A DNA stretch of 60,663 nucleotides, from the NCBI GenBank assembly GCA_910586975.1, contig CAJUKX010000016.1, positions 1-60,663 of the forward strand. Reading direction: 5' to 3'. This document shows, piece after piece, positions 15,612 to 24,195 of this stretch. The translations under genes were made by a program, and so were the position numbers. Below the pieces are notes generated by a model. The model was not told where the DNA came from and did not search any database. It saw nothing but the letters and a program-made list of their open reading frames with translations. This stretch comes from an uncultured Muribaculaceae bacterium. Its GTDB lineage: Bacteria; Bacteroidota; Bacteroidia; Bacteroidales; Muribaculaceae. Position 1 is the first letter of the stretch. Every line of letters begins with the position of its first letter.

Positions 15612-18203
15612 ATGAAACGTCTGTTTTTTTTATTGACATTTGCCGTAGCCGTATTTTCAAGTATGGCTCAGGTCAATGTGTCGGGCATTGTAGTGGAGGA
15701 AGGGACAAACGAACCGCTCACCGGAGCCTCGGTTATACTGCGCAATGCCGAGGGTAAAATAAAGAAATATGCCACCACCGACGTAAAAGGCAAATTCAAT
15801 ATCGCGACACCGGAAATAAAGGGTCATACGCTTGACGTATCAATCATGAGTTTTGCCAAACAAAAAGTGAAACTCGACAGCGTAAGCCTGCCTTTGACCA
15901 TAGCTATGAAGCCGGCAGCCACAATACTGAAAGAAGTGGCTGTGAAGGCCGAACAGATACGCGAGCAGGGCGATACAATCACTTATGCTGTAGGTACTTT
16001 CGCTCAGGCACAGGACCGCAGCATAGGCGACGTGCTCAAACGCATGCCCGGTATCGATGTGTCAAGTTCCGGAAAAATAAAGTATCAGGGCGAGGACATC
16101 AACAAGTTCTATATAGAAGGTTCTGACCTCTTGGGCGGAAAATACGGCTTGGCTACCAATGGCATCAACCACGACGATGTAGGTGCTGTGGAGGTAATGG
16201 AGAATCATCAGCCCATGCAAGTACTGTCAGGACTCAGCTTCTCAGACAAAGCTGCTATAAATCTGAAACTCAAGAACAAGGCAAAGGCTACATGGAATCT
16301 TCACGGCGATGCCGGCGGCGGTTACTGTTGGCAACCCGAGGGCGCCCTATGGGATGGCGAACTCTTTGCAATGGCCGTAATGCCGGGATTTCAGAACATT
16401 ACCACCTTCAAGACCAACAATACAGGCGAGGATCTGTCGGCTAATACCACCGACTTCTTCGCTCCACGCCGCCAGACCGGACTTAGCCGATATGTAAGCG
16501 TATCGCTGCCGGGAGTACCGTCCCTGAGCCGCAAGCGCACGCTTTTCAACCGCTCGGCACTCGTTTCTACAAACGGGTTGTGGAAGGTACGAAACGGCGA
16601 GGTCAAGGCCCAGATAGACTATTCATTCAACCGCGTTACAGCCCGGGCTGCCAACATAACCACATACTTCCTTGAAAGCGGCGATCGTGTTATCACCGAG
16701 AACCGCGACGGGCGCGACCGTTCACACTCACTGTCGGGTAAATTTGTATATGAGGTAAATCAGAAGACCACCTTCATCAACAACACCCTTTCCACCAACA
16801 TAGACTGGGATGATGTAAAGCTGGGTGTGACAGGCTCCATGCCTAACGAGCAGTCGGCAAACCTGCCCGATTATTATGTATCCAACAGGTTCAAGATGAT
16901 CAAGCGGTTCAAAGGCAGGCACCTTGTTACTTTCCTAAGCAATAATGAGTGGGAATCGCTGCCACAGACACTCAAGGTATCTTTTGACGGCCGCGATATG
17001 AGCCAGCATATTGGCGACCATGCCTTTTACACCCACGAAAGCGCAGCCTACGCATTTTCTATTAAGGGCGTAACCGTGAGCCTTGAAGGCGGAGTGAAGG
17101 GCTATCTGCGCACAATGAAATCAGAGCTGTCAGACCCGTCGGACGTGTCTGACTTGTCTGACTTGTCCGATTTCACTCAGGTTATGAATACCAACTACTT
17201 CACGGTATATGCCACTCCAAAGTTTGAATACTGGGTAAAGAGAGTGAATCTTACCCTCGATGCACCGGTAAGCTTTGCCCATTATACATTTGACAAGGCT
17301 CTTGCCAACCGTTCTGAGGTATATTTCTCGCCGTCGATGAGCATGAACTGGAAACCAAACAACCGTTTCTCGCTGACAATGCGCGGAGGAACGGGTCGCT
17401 CGCCTATGAATCTCAATATGATTCACCCCGGATATATCATGACCGACTACCGCACCTTCAAGCAGGGCGTTGAGAATTTCTACAATTCAAGCTCTCAGCG
17501 TGTTTCGGCGGCCATATCGTACAAGCACACACGCAGGGGATTGTTTGCCAATGCTGTTGTGATGCAATCGTGGTCGCATCTGCCCTATACCATGGCGCAA
17601 CAGCTGTATGGCGACTATATAGCATATTCGTATGCCGATGCCAAAAGCACCGGCAAAAACCTTATGGCATCAGGAAATATAGGCAAGACGCTCAACTTCA
17701 TGCGAGGCAGTTTCAACATCAACGGCTCGTTCAGCCGCAATGAGTCGCATCTGTTCTCAGAGAATAACGCGGTAAACTCGGTCAGCACAAGCTGGAGCAC
17801 CGGGGTCAAGTTAAACGGTGCCCCGCTGCGCTGGTTAAGCTTTGATTATTCGATTGACTTCTCAAACAGCCGGTTACGCATGAACGGAATCAAGAATTCA
17901 TGGCTAAGCGGTATGGAAAATTCGCTGTTGTTCAACATTATGCCTCATGCAAAATGGGAATGGCACATAATGGGAGAACACTACAGCAACGAGCTGACAT
18001 CCGGGACATACAAAAACATATTCCTGCTCGACACCAAACTGGTCTACAAGCTCAATAAACGCATTGAGCTGTCGGCCATGCTCAACAATTTATTCAATCA
18101 ACGCTCATACAATTACACAACATACAGTCAGCTCTCATCATTCGAATCGCAGCGCAGGCTGCGCGGACGCGAGCTGCTGTTTACAATCTCTTTAAGGAAA
18201 TGA
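15612..18203 (+). CDS. Outer-membrane beta-barrel receptor with carboxypeptidase-regulatory-like N-domain (TonB-dependent type)
   Basis: An 863-aa protein. Signal peptide 1-20; CarboxypepD_reg-like beta-sandwich about 22-100 (VNVSGIVVEEGTNEPLTGAS); plug region about 110-220 (GDVLKRMPGIDVSSSGKIKY); then a long aromatic-rich barrel to the C-terminus, which ends in LLFTISLRK. It is probably TonB-coupled, but I see no clear TonB box. A 9-bp repeat tract inserts LSD-PSD-VSD-LSD-LSD near residue 506-520. It lies between two GLPGLI genes and overlaps the second by 4 bp, so all are one operon. No SusD partner is present, so it is not a glycan-utilisation pair. Confidence 0.88.
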   Translation: MKRLFFLLTFAVAVFSSMAQVNVSGIVVEEGTNEPLTGASVILRNAEGKIKKYATTDVKGKFNIATPEIKGHTLDVSIMSFAKQKVKLDSVSLPLTIAMKPAATILKEVAVKAEQIREQGDTITYAVGTFAQAQDRSIGDVLKRMPGIDVSSSGKIKYQGEDINKFYIEGSDLLGGKYGLATNGINHDDVGAVEVMENHQPMQVLSGLSFSDKAAINLKLKNKAKATWNLHGDAGGGYCWQPEGALWDGELFAMAVMPGFQNITTFKTNNTGEDLSANTTDFFAPRRQTGLSRYVSVSLPGVPSLSRKRTLFNRSALVSTNGLWKVRNGEVKAQIDYSFNRVTARAANITTYFLESGDRVITENRDGRDRSHSLSGKFVYEVNQKTTFINNTLSTNIDWDDVKLGVTGSMPNEQSANLPDYYVSNRFKMIKRFKGRHLVTFLSNNEWESLPQTLKVSFDGRDMSQHIGDHAFYTHESAAYAFSIKGVTVSLEGGVKGYLRTMKSELSDPSDVSDLSDLSDFTQVMNTNYFTVYATPKFEYWVKRVNLTLDAPVSFAHYTFDKALANRSEVYFSPSMSMNWKPNNRFSLTMRGGTGRSPMNLNMIHPGYIMTDYRTFKQGVENFYNSSSQRVSAAISYKHTRRGLFANAVVMQSWSHLPYTMAQQLYGDYIAYSYADAKSTGKNLMASGNIGKTLNFMRGSFNINGSFSRNESHLFSENNAVNSVSTSWSTGVKLNGAPLRWLSFDYSIDFSNSRLRMNGIKNSWLSGMENSLLFNIMPHAKWEWHIMGEHYSNELTSGTYKNIFLLDTKLVYKLNKRIELSAMLNNLFNQRSYNYTTYSQLSSFESQRRLRGRELLFTISLRK
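17127..17171 (+). repeat. Five 9-bp tandem units inside the receptor gene
   Basis: Units CTGTCAGAC, CCGTCGGAC, GTGTCTGAC, TTGTCTGAC and TTGTCCGAT run in frame and encode (L/P/V)SD five times. The length is a multiple of 3, so gain or loss of units keeps the frame. Confidence 0.85.
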
Positions 18204-19003
18204 AAAAAATAATATCTCTGGCTATAATGTGCTTGATTACACTTGCCGCGCTCGCTCAGAACCGGGCCGACATTGAGGTGAGCTACGATTACAAGCATTT
18301 TCACAGGACCGGCAAGCTACAGAATCATCAGATGATTTTGCTGGCCAACTCAACCGAGTCTAAATTCTATAGTCCGGAAACCGAATATGTGGATTCATTG
18401 GAATATACACCAGAGGGTAAAGAAATCTACAATCAGATGAAAATGGCGGCATTTACATCCGGCAATCTGAAATCAGTGCCATCGCGCAGAGTTCCTATGT
18501 ACATCTTTAAATCAAAGACAAAAGGCACTACCGAAGTATATGACGGCCAATCTTTGATGATGTTCACTTTTTCAGAACCTTACGAGGCTCAGAACTGGGA
18601 GATAGGCGATTCTGCAAAAACAATACTTGGCTACGAGTGCGCTATGGCTACCTGCGACTTCAGAGGCCGAAAATGGACTGCATGGTTTGCTGTTGATATT
18701 CCCATACAGGATGGTCCATGGAAATTGGCAGGATTGCCCGGTCTGATTCTTGAGGCATCAGAAAGCACGGGCCAGCACCATTTCACGGCCACAGGCATTC
18801 AGGCATCCCAACGCACATTGAATCCTGTACTTGGGAAAGACCATTATGAAAAATCCGACCGCATTTCAATGTTGAAGGCACTGCGTGATTTCGAAGATAA
18901 TCTCGAATCAAGCCTTGGCGCTGCTTTAGGTGTCAAAATCACAGTTCAAGGCGGCATTGATGTTGACAAATCCCTCGATTTCCTCGAAACCGATTACAGA
19001 TAG
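18200..19003 (+). CDS. GLPGLI family exported protein (copy 2)
   Basis: A 267-aa paralogue of the protein at 14714. Signal peptide 1-19 (ALAQ cleavage). It shares NWEIGDSAKTILGYEC, GRKWTAWFA and GPWKLAGLPGLI (motif at 178-183) with copy 1, and differs most at the N-terminal third and the C-terminus. Its start overlaps the receptor stop by 4 bp, so the receptor is bracketed by two GLPGLI proteins in one transcript. They may be periplasmic or surface partners of the receptor (inference). The gene runs up to 1 bp before the convergent DUF4249 gene. Confidence 0.9.
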   Translation: MKKIISLAIMCLITLAALAQNRADIEVSYDYKHFHRTGKLQNHQMILLANSTESKFYSPETEYVDSLEYTPEGKEIYNQMKMAAFTSGNLKSVPSRRVPMYIFKSKTKGTTEVYDGQSLMMFTFSEPYEAQNWEIGDSAKTILGYECAMATCDFRGRKWTAWFAVDIPIQDGPWKLAGLPGLILEASESTGQHHFTATGIQASQRTLNPVLGKDHYEKSDRISMLKALRDFEDNLESSLGAALGVKITVQGGIDVDKSLDFLETDYR

Positions 19004-19004
19004 G

Positions 19005-19997
19005 CTATTGGCCGGATATTTCGCTTTTGAGCAAATCTTTAAGATTAATGGTATAAGACACACGCGCTTGGGCGGCTACCACTCCGGCTCCGGTTGACAC
19101 ATTGCTATATCCCCACACGGGGTCGACCATTCCTATCTCTCCCAGATCTCCCAATATGCCGTTTTCTACATTCCACTGATAGTTGCTCCAGTTGTAGTAA
19201 CTTTGCGATACACTGCTCAGAATGAGTATAAAGCCGCAGTCCAACATATCGTCGGTCAGCACCAGATCGCCATTATCAATTATCTCAAAGAATGCGTTAT
19301 TTAATTGGATATTCAATGTGTACTGCTTGCCCGAAAACTGGCGGTCTGTAAAGAAAGTAAATCCAAACGAGCTGCTCCCGCTGATTTCATCAAGTCCCGA
19401 TATGTGTTCCGAAAAAATAGGTTCTGCTTCATAAAAGAATTGCCCCGGATTGAATAATACTTGACTTTTATCCATATCATCATCGGTCTGCTCATTTTTA
19501 GGAAATCCCTTATATGAGAAATTATAGTAATTCTCTATGCCGGCAGGATCATGGACGGTTATTTTAGCCCTTAATCCTATCCAATAATAAAACTCGGTTT
19601 TATTCCAGTTCCAACTGCCTGTTATTTCGGCATCCCAGTTCACCAATTCGACCGGAGCGCTCACAGGCACAGTCACTTCAGCCTCTGCAGAGCCGTAGGT
19701 AGGGCTTTCTGCCACTATCCTTATCCTGTCGCACTCTTGGGGCAGATAGTCATCACCAACCTTGGTACCGTTGGCATATATACTCACCTCGGCATCGTGC
19801 ACCTGATTATTGCGCGAGCCTTCTTCGTCGGTATACAGCCATGTATGGGTCACCGAAACCTCTATAGGCTCTCCGGCTGTAATCAGCGAATTAAGACAAA
19901 GCACCGGTTTGGTATCTATATCAGGCATAAAAGCCTCGGTGCAACCGGCAAATATTAATGGAAACAACAGCAGGTATATTTTTCTCAGAACTCCCAT
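19005..19997 (-). CDS. DUF4249 family lipoprotein
   Basis: A 330-aa lipoprotein: LIFAGC gives lipidation at Cys19, with an Asp/Glu-poor start TEAFMP. The beta-sandwich-like N-terminal part (PVLCLNSLITAGEPIEVSVTHT) is the typical opening of DUF4249, a Bacteroidota family that sits beside STN-type TonB receptors. It probably is a surface or periplasmic accessory of the receptor encoded just upstream. The start overlaps the receptor stop by 13 bp, supporting translational coupling. It is the last gene of the operon and converges with the GLPGLI gene with only 1 bp between, so transcription may collide there. Confidence 0.85.
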   Translation of the reverse strand: MGVLRKIYLLLFPLIFAGCTEAFMPDIDTKPVLCLNSLITAGEPIEVSVTHTWLYTDEEGSRNNQVHDAEVSIYANGTKVGDDYLPQECDRIRIVAESPTYGSAEAEVTVPVSAPVELVNWDAEITGSWNWNKTEFYYWIGLRAKITVHDPAGIENYYNFSYKGFPKNEQTDDDMDKSQVLFNPGQFFYEAEPIFSEHISGLDEISGSSSFGFTFFTDRQFSGKQYTLNIQLNNAFFEIIDNGDLVLTDDMLDCGFILILSSVSQSYYNWSNYQWNVENGILGDLGEIGMVDPVWGYSNVSTGAGVVAAQARVSYTINLKDLLKSEISGQ

Positions 19998-22438
19998 GTG
20001 TATGATATTGAAGGAATTATTGGTAACATTTTTACTTTTTTGAAAACGGGCTGTGAGTCGAATACATAACCGTTGGGGGTAAGATACGACGTGTCTTTAT
20101 AACCTCTTTTTATACCTACGACATTTAAATGGTTGTAGGCATTGTATAGCCCGAACGTCCAGTAACCGCGCGAGTTTCTGACAGTGCACGAGAGGTCAAG
20201 CCTGTGATAGAATGGCAATTGATAGTTATTAACAGGGGCACGCAGAGGTGCTTCGGTTTCCACACGTCGGTCGCTGTCGTCAAATGGCGGACCTTCCCAC
20301 ACCTGGGACAGCAGAGTGAAACGGTTTCCCGAATGTCCGGTCCACGACGCGTTGAGCGACACCTTGGAGTTTATGTTCCAGTTGACTAGCACATTTATCG
20401 TGTGTCGGTTATCGAACCTTGCCGGGTAAGTGCGACCTCCGTTTTTATCGGCGAAAGTTCTGTCGGCCCATGCCAGCGAGTATGATATATGACCGGTAAA
20501 CTTGCCATACAGCTTCTCAAACTTAAAGTCCAAGCCCTTGGCCGTACCCTTTCCTTGAGTAAGGCGGGCATTCCACATCTCCAGAGGGGGCTTCAGGTAA
20601 TATTCATCGCGATAATCAATCAAGTTATGCATCCACTTATAATACCCCTCAACCGAGAGTGCAAAGGCACCGTTGTCGGTCTGCCAATAGGCTCCGGCGG
20701 CTATTTTGTCGGCAGTCTGCGGTTTGAACTTACCTGTTACAGGAATCCATTGGTCGGTGGGCAGCGACAAATAGCTTTGGGTGAGCTGATGTACGTATTG
20801 AGCGGTACGGCTGTAGGCGGCCTTTATCGCAAGATTTTCAATAGGGCGGTATCCAATGGACAAACGGGGCGATATTGCGTGTTTAGTCATTCCATCGATA
20901 TTGAACAGAGATGCGTGCACGCCTGCATTGAGTCTGAATTTATCAGATACCTTCCAGTCGTCTTCTATATAGGCGTTAAACTCATTTGCGCCATACGACC
21001 ATGTTGAATCGCGCGACTCGGTACGCCGGTCGTCTACAACCGACAAGCGGGTGGTACGCGAGGGCAAGAAAGAATGCCGCACATAGTTGGCACCGAATCT
21101 TATGCGTGAATTGTCGGCCGGTTGCCAGTCAAAGTCGCCGCGGAATATCCAGTCGTTTATATTATTGTCTGTATAATTCTTGTCTTCAGTAACAGTAACC
21201 GATGTGCCGTCAGAAACCTTATAAATATCGTGATGGCTCATTCTTGAGAAATATCGGGTATAAGCCGCTGTAAACTCGCTTGAAAGCGAAGGCTTGAAAC
21301 GATAGTTAAGACCGGCCTGCGCCACAAGATTGCCCCAGTGGTAATTATATTTTTCATTTTCTACCGAGCCGTTGAAGTCGCCGTCAAAGTCTTCATCTTT
21401 AATTTGGGTCTTAAATAAGTCGTCTCCGAAATAAACGCTTACAAACCCCGAAGCCTTATCCGAAATACGATGCGACACTTTAGCATTAAGATCCATGAAG
21501 TAATAATGAAAATTGGTCTTTTCTTCATTCTTTGAATTGTAGACCGCCAGAGCCGGAACCGAAAGCACATCGTACCACGAGCGGCGCAATCCCACCAGAT
21601 ATGATGTTTTGCGACCTATCGGCCCTGAAATATTAAAAGCTCCCGAGGTCAATCCAAGGCGAGCGGTGCCGTGATGGCCTTCGACACCACCGTTCTGAAG
21701 CCTTACATCCATGAACGACGACAGTCGGCCGTCATACTTGGCGGGCATTGATGATTTGAAGAAGTCGATATAGCGGATTATATCAGCATTGAAAGCTGAA
21801 AACAAACCGGCAAAGTGATTTACGTGATACAAAGGCACGTTATCGAGCATATACAGATTTTCGTCGGCATTACCTCCGTGTACATACATTCCGGCCATAC
21901 CCTCGGCGCCGGCTGTCACACCCGGTTGAGTGTGCAATGCCTTTATCACATCGGCCTCGCCAAAGAGTGCCGGAGTTTTGCGCACTTCTTCGGCCGTGAC
22001 TTTCTTCGCTCCTATTTCGGCAGTCTCCACGGCCGGTGATTCAAGTCGCGAGACCACAATAAGCTCTTGAAGCATATTTGGTTGCAGCACGGGTTTATTG
22101 GCTATTGTTGCATGCGTTGACGACTGCGGTTTTCGCACTTTGGACCTTGCCTTTTTCCTCTTGAGTACTATATTGTTTCCTTTAATCTTGTATTCGATGG
22201 TTGTATTGGAAAACATTTCGCTGAGCACCCGTTTCAGAGGTTTGTTCTCGGCATTGACCGTTACTCGGATATCCTTCAACAGCTCAGAAGAATACACAAA
22301 GTTCTTGCCGGTCTGTTCAACGATAGAGCGGAACACCGAGGCCGCCGGTTGGTCAACAGCACGGATGGTTACATTTTGTGCTGTCGCCAAATATGCAAGG
22401 CATAGTACGCCCAGCAATGATATAAGCAGACGTTTCAT
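19985..22438 (-). CDS. TonB-dependent receptor with STN signalling domain
   Basis: An 817-aa outer-membrane receptor. Signal peptide 1-20; STN (secretin/TonB short N-terminal) domain about 22-95; a Lys/Arg/Ser linker; plug about 120-250 (TPALFGEADVIKALHTQPGV, a hallmark of this receptor class); 22-strand-type barrel to the C-terminal SYTWEF, which ends in Phe as barrel proteins do. The STN domain passes ligand signals to an anti-sigma factor in FecA-type systems, and an anti-sigma and sigma gene lie directly upstream. It lacks the usual CarboxypepD_reg domain. The ligand is unknown. The start overlaps the anti-sigma stop by 4 bp. Confidence 0.92.
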   Translation of the reverse strand: MKRLLISLLGVLCLAYLATAQNVTIRAVDQPAASVFRSIVEQTGKNFVYSSELLKDIRVTVNAENKPLKRVLSEMFSNTTIEYKIKGNNIVLKRKKARSKVRKPQSSTHATIANKPVLQPNMLQELIVVSRLESPAVETAEIGAKKVTAEEVRKTPALFGEADVIKALHTQPGVTAGAEGMAGMYVHGGNADENLYMLDNVPLYHVNHFAGLFSAFNADIIRYIDFFKSSMPAKYDGRLSSFMDVRLQNGGVEGHHGTARLGLTSGAFNISGPIGRKTSYLVGLRRSWYDVLSVPALAVYNSKNEEKTNFHYYFMDLNAKVSHRISDKASGFVSVYFGDDLFKTQIKDEDFDGDFNGSVENEKYNYHWGNLVAQAGLNYRFKPSLSSEFTAAYTRYFSRMSHHDIYKVSDGTSVTVTEDKNYTDNNINDWIFRGDFDWQPADNSRIRFGANYVRHSFLPSRTTRLSVVDDRRTESRDSTWSYGANEFNAYIEDDWKVSDKFRLNAGVHASLFNIDGMTKHAISPRLSIGYRPIENLAIKAAYSRTAQYVHQLTQSYLSLPTDQWIPVTGKFKPQTADKIAAGAYWQTDNGAFALSVEGYYKWMHNLIDYRDEYYLKPPLEMWNARLTQGKGTAKGLDFKFEKLYGKFTGHISYSLAWADRTFADKNGGRTYPARFDNRHTINVLVNWNINSKVSLNASWTGHSGNRFTLLSQVWEGPPFDDSDRRVETEAPLRAPVNNYQLPFYHRLDLSCTVRNSRGYWTFGLYNAYNHLNVVGIKRGYKDTSYLTPNGYVFDSQPVFKKVKMLPIIPSISYTWEF

Positions 22439-22884
22439 TCTTTAACTCGCATTTCTGTGTCGAGAATCTCGTTTATTGTAAGCACAAGGTCTACGGCATT
22501 GCCTTCGTAGTGCAGCGAAAGATAATATGTTTCGGCATTTTCAGGCACATTTATCACCTCCACACCATATACTTCCTTTATCTTTGATATAACTACAGGG
22601 AGTGCAGTGTTTTCGAAGTCTATAACTTTAACCACCTCGGTAGGTGCTACCGGCTTGTTTGCGGTAATGACCGCAGGTTCAGCAACAACATCCGATTTAT
22701 AATGCTTGTAAACCAAGGCCGCAGTTGCCGACAGGAAAACAGCTCCGCTGATTGCAGCAGCCATACCATAGCGGCTCCACCATGACAAATTAGCTATACC
22801 AAGTCTTTTCCAGGCCTTTTTGGAGTTGAAACTACCCCGGCGGTATCGCTTGGCTATGAATTCTATTTCCTTGTTGTTATCCAT
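22435..22884 (-). CDS. Minimal FecR-like anti-sigma factor
   Basis: A 149-aa single-pass inner-membrane protein. Cytoplasmic residues 1-38 (IEFIAKRYRRGSFNSKKAWKR...) would hold the sigma factor; helix about 40-60; periplasmic tail about 88-149 (VIDFENTALPVVISKIKEVYG...) resembles the DUF4974/STN-like C-terminal domain of FecR proteins. The central FecR domain of ordinary 300-350-aa family members is missing. Order in the operon (sigma, barrel, this gene, receptor) supports an anti-sigma role. The function is inferred from position and architecture, not from a full FecR match. Confidence 0.7.
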   Translation of the reverse strand: MDNNKEIEFIAKRYRRGSFNSKKAWKRLGIANLSWWSRYGMAAAISGAVFLSATAALVYKHYKSDVVAEPAVITANKPVAPTEVVKVIDFENTALPVVISKIKEVYGVEVINVPENAETYYLSLHYEGNAVDLVLTINEILDTEMRVKE

Positions 22885-22886
22885 AG

Positions 22887-23462
22887 TTAAAAATCAATAC
22901 CTACACGGAATGAAAAGAAAGATGCTGTTCCGTGTCCCGTGCCTATCTTTTCCAGTATTCCCCAGTTGCCGTTAGTCTGGCCGTCATAGTAGTTCTTCAC
23001 TTCATAGATATCCCATGAATATCCTTGCAAGGTATAACCTATGGCGATATTTATACCCATCTTACGATTCCAGCTGAAACGATAGCCTATTGACGGGGAG
23101 AAATATACACCACCTCCATGAGCTAAATTGTAGCCTAAGCGGAGATCACCGAAGGGGGTGAATTTGCCAAACTGCAGGTCTGTACGACCCTGTGCAAACA
23201 GCGCCAGGATGTTGCTGTCTATCTTGGAGCAATGCTCAAAGTCAATACCGGCACCTACAAACAGGCGAGGATTGAACTGATAACCGTGCGAGGTTGAAAT
23301 ACCGGTATAGAATGATGAAATACGGGGGAAGCCGGTGAAGCTGGCTGTGGTGCGATAACTGTTGCTCCAGTCAAGGAATCCGCGGTAGCCACGTTCGGGT
23401 TGTTTGGCAAATGCTGTCAGCATGACAGCGAGCATCAATAATGTGAAGATTTTGCGTTTCAT
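22887..23462 (-). CDS. Small outer-membrane beta-barrel-like protein
   Basis: A 191-aa protein with a signal peptide (residues 1-19, LTAFA) and alternating aromatic/polar strands in the mature part, such as PRLFVGAGIDFEH, GVYFSPSIGYRFSW and FFSFRVGIDF, the last ending in Phe. This is the pattern of an eight-stranded OmpA/OmpX-like barrel. It lies between the sigma and the anti-sigma genes, an unusual insertion for a FecIR-type operon, with only 2 bp to the anti-sigma gene. It could be a co-regulated porin or a sensor component. No specific family recognised. Confidence 0.7.
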   Translation of the reverse strand: MKRKIFTLLMLAVMLTAFAKQPERGYRGFLDWSNSYRTTASFTGFPRISSFYTGISTSHGYQFNPRLFVGAGIDFEHCSKIDSNILALFAQGRTDLQFGKFTPFGDLRLGYNLAHGGGVYFSPSIGYRFSWNRKMGINIAIGYTLQGYSWDIYEVKNYYDGQTNGNWGILEKIGTGHGTASFFSFRVGIDF

Positions 23463-23535
23463 AAAGAAGTGTGATTATTGTTTCTATCCTTATGACGCAA
23501 TGAAGTGCGAAAGGTCCTACCCCGATCAAAAAAAT

Positions 23536-24051
23536 TTACAAAAAAGGCAGGAAAAACGGTTTGTGTCCGGTTGACAATGACTCTCTGAGCCGGGTGAATG
23601 CCTTGGTTAACTGGTTCTTTACGGTTTTTACGGAAATATCAAGTTCTTCTGCTATTTCGGCATTTGTAAGACCATCGCGCTTGCTCATCAGAAATATTTC
23701 ACGACACTTTTCAGGAAGTTCGTCAATAGCCTTCCATATCATGGCATCTCTGAACGAGGTATCTATCACCTCCTCACATATTTCGGGTACCGAATCTATA
23801 CTTTCGAGTTCTCTCTTGGTACGGAGGAAACTGACACAGCCGTTTTTCACACTGCGATATATGTAAGATTTGAAATTACCTATATCCGTACCCTCCGAAA
23901 TAGTTTGCCAAGCCTTGATAAAAGTATCCTCCACTATATCCTCGGCATCATCGGTATCATCGACAATGCGCAGCGCATACATACCTAATGGCAAATACAG
24001 TTGTCTGAAATATGTCTCAAATTCTCTGATTGTCATAGTTATATATTGCAA
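23536..24051 (-). CDS. ECF RNA polymerase sigma factor, Bacteroidota FecI-like subfamily
   Basis: A 171-aa sigma-70 family factor with region 2 (ALRIVDDTDDAEDIVEDTFIKAWQ) and region 4 helix-turn-helix (TNAEIAEELDISVKTVKNQL). It directs polymerase to the promoters of the receptor operon and perhaps others, and should be held by the anti-sigma protein encoded two genes later. First gene of a five-gene operon (sigma, barrel, anti-sigma, receptor, DUF4249). An alternative start at 24036 (MTIREFE) would remove five residues and cannot be excluded. Family assignment is secure. Confidence 0.93.
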   Translation of the reverse strand: MQYITMTIREFETYFRQLYLPLGMYALRIVDDTDDAEDIVEDTFIKAWQTISEGTDIGNFKSYIYRSVKNGCVSFLRTKRELESIDSVPEICEEVIDTSFRDAMIWKAIDELPEKCREIFLMSKRDGLTNAEIAEELDISVKTVKNQLTKAFTRLRESLSTGHKPFFLPFL

Positions 24052-24132
24052 TTACTCTTACTTACTCTTATTTCCTCTTATAATGACGCAAAAGTACTAA
24101 AAAAGTCCTATCCGCATACACATGTTTTATCT

Positions 24133-24179
24133 AAAAAAACATAACTGCCCGCCGAAATCAACGACGGGCAGTTATGTTT
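24133..24179 (-). terminator. Intrinsic terminator of the aquaporin gene
   Basis: Perfect 15-bp arms at 24137-24151 and 24165-24179 with a 13-nt loop. On the minus strand the stem leads directly into a T-run (complement of 24133-24139). Confidence 0.9.
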
Positions 24180-24195
24180 AGCGTTTTTTCAAAGA

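Noticed and set aside
17127..17171. CRISPR-like repeats
   Set aside because: Repeats are contiguous 9-bp units without spacers and are in frame within a coding sequence.
15612..22438. Polysaccharide utilisation locus
   Set aside because: Two outer-membrane receptors are present but there is no SusD homologue and no glycoside hydrolase.
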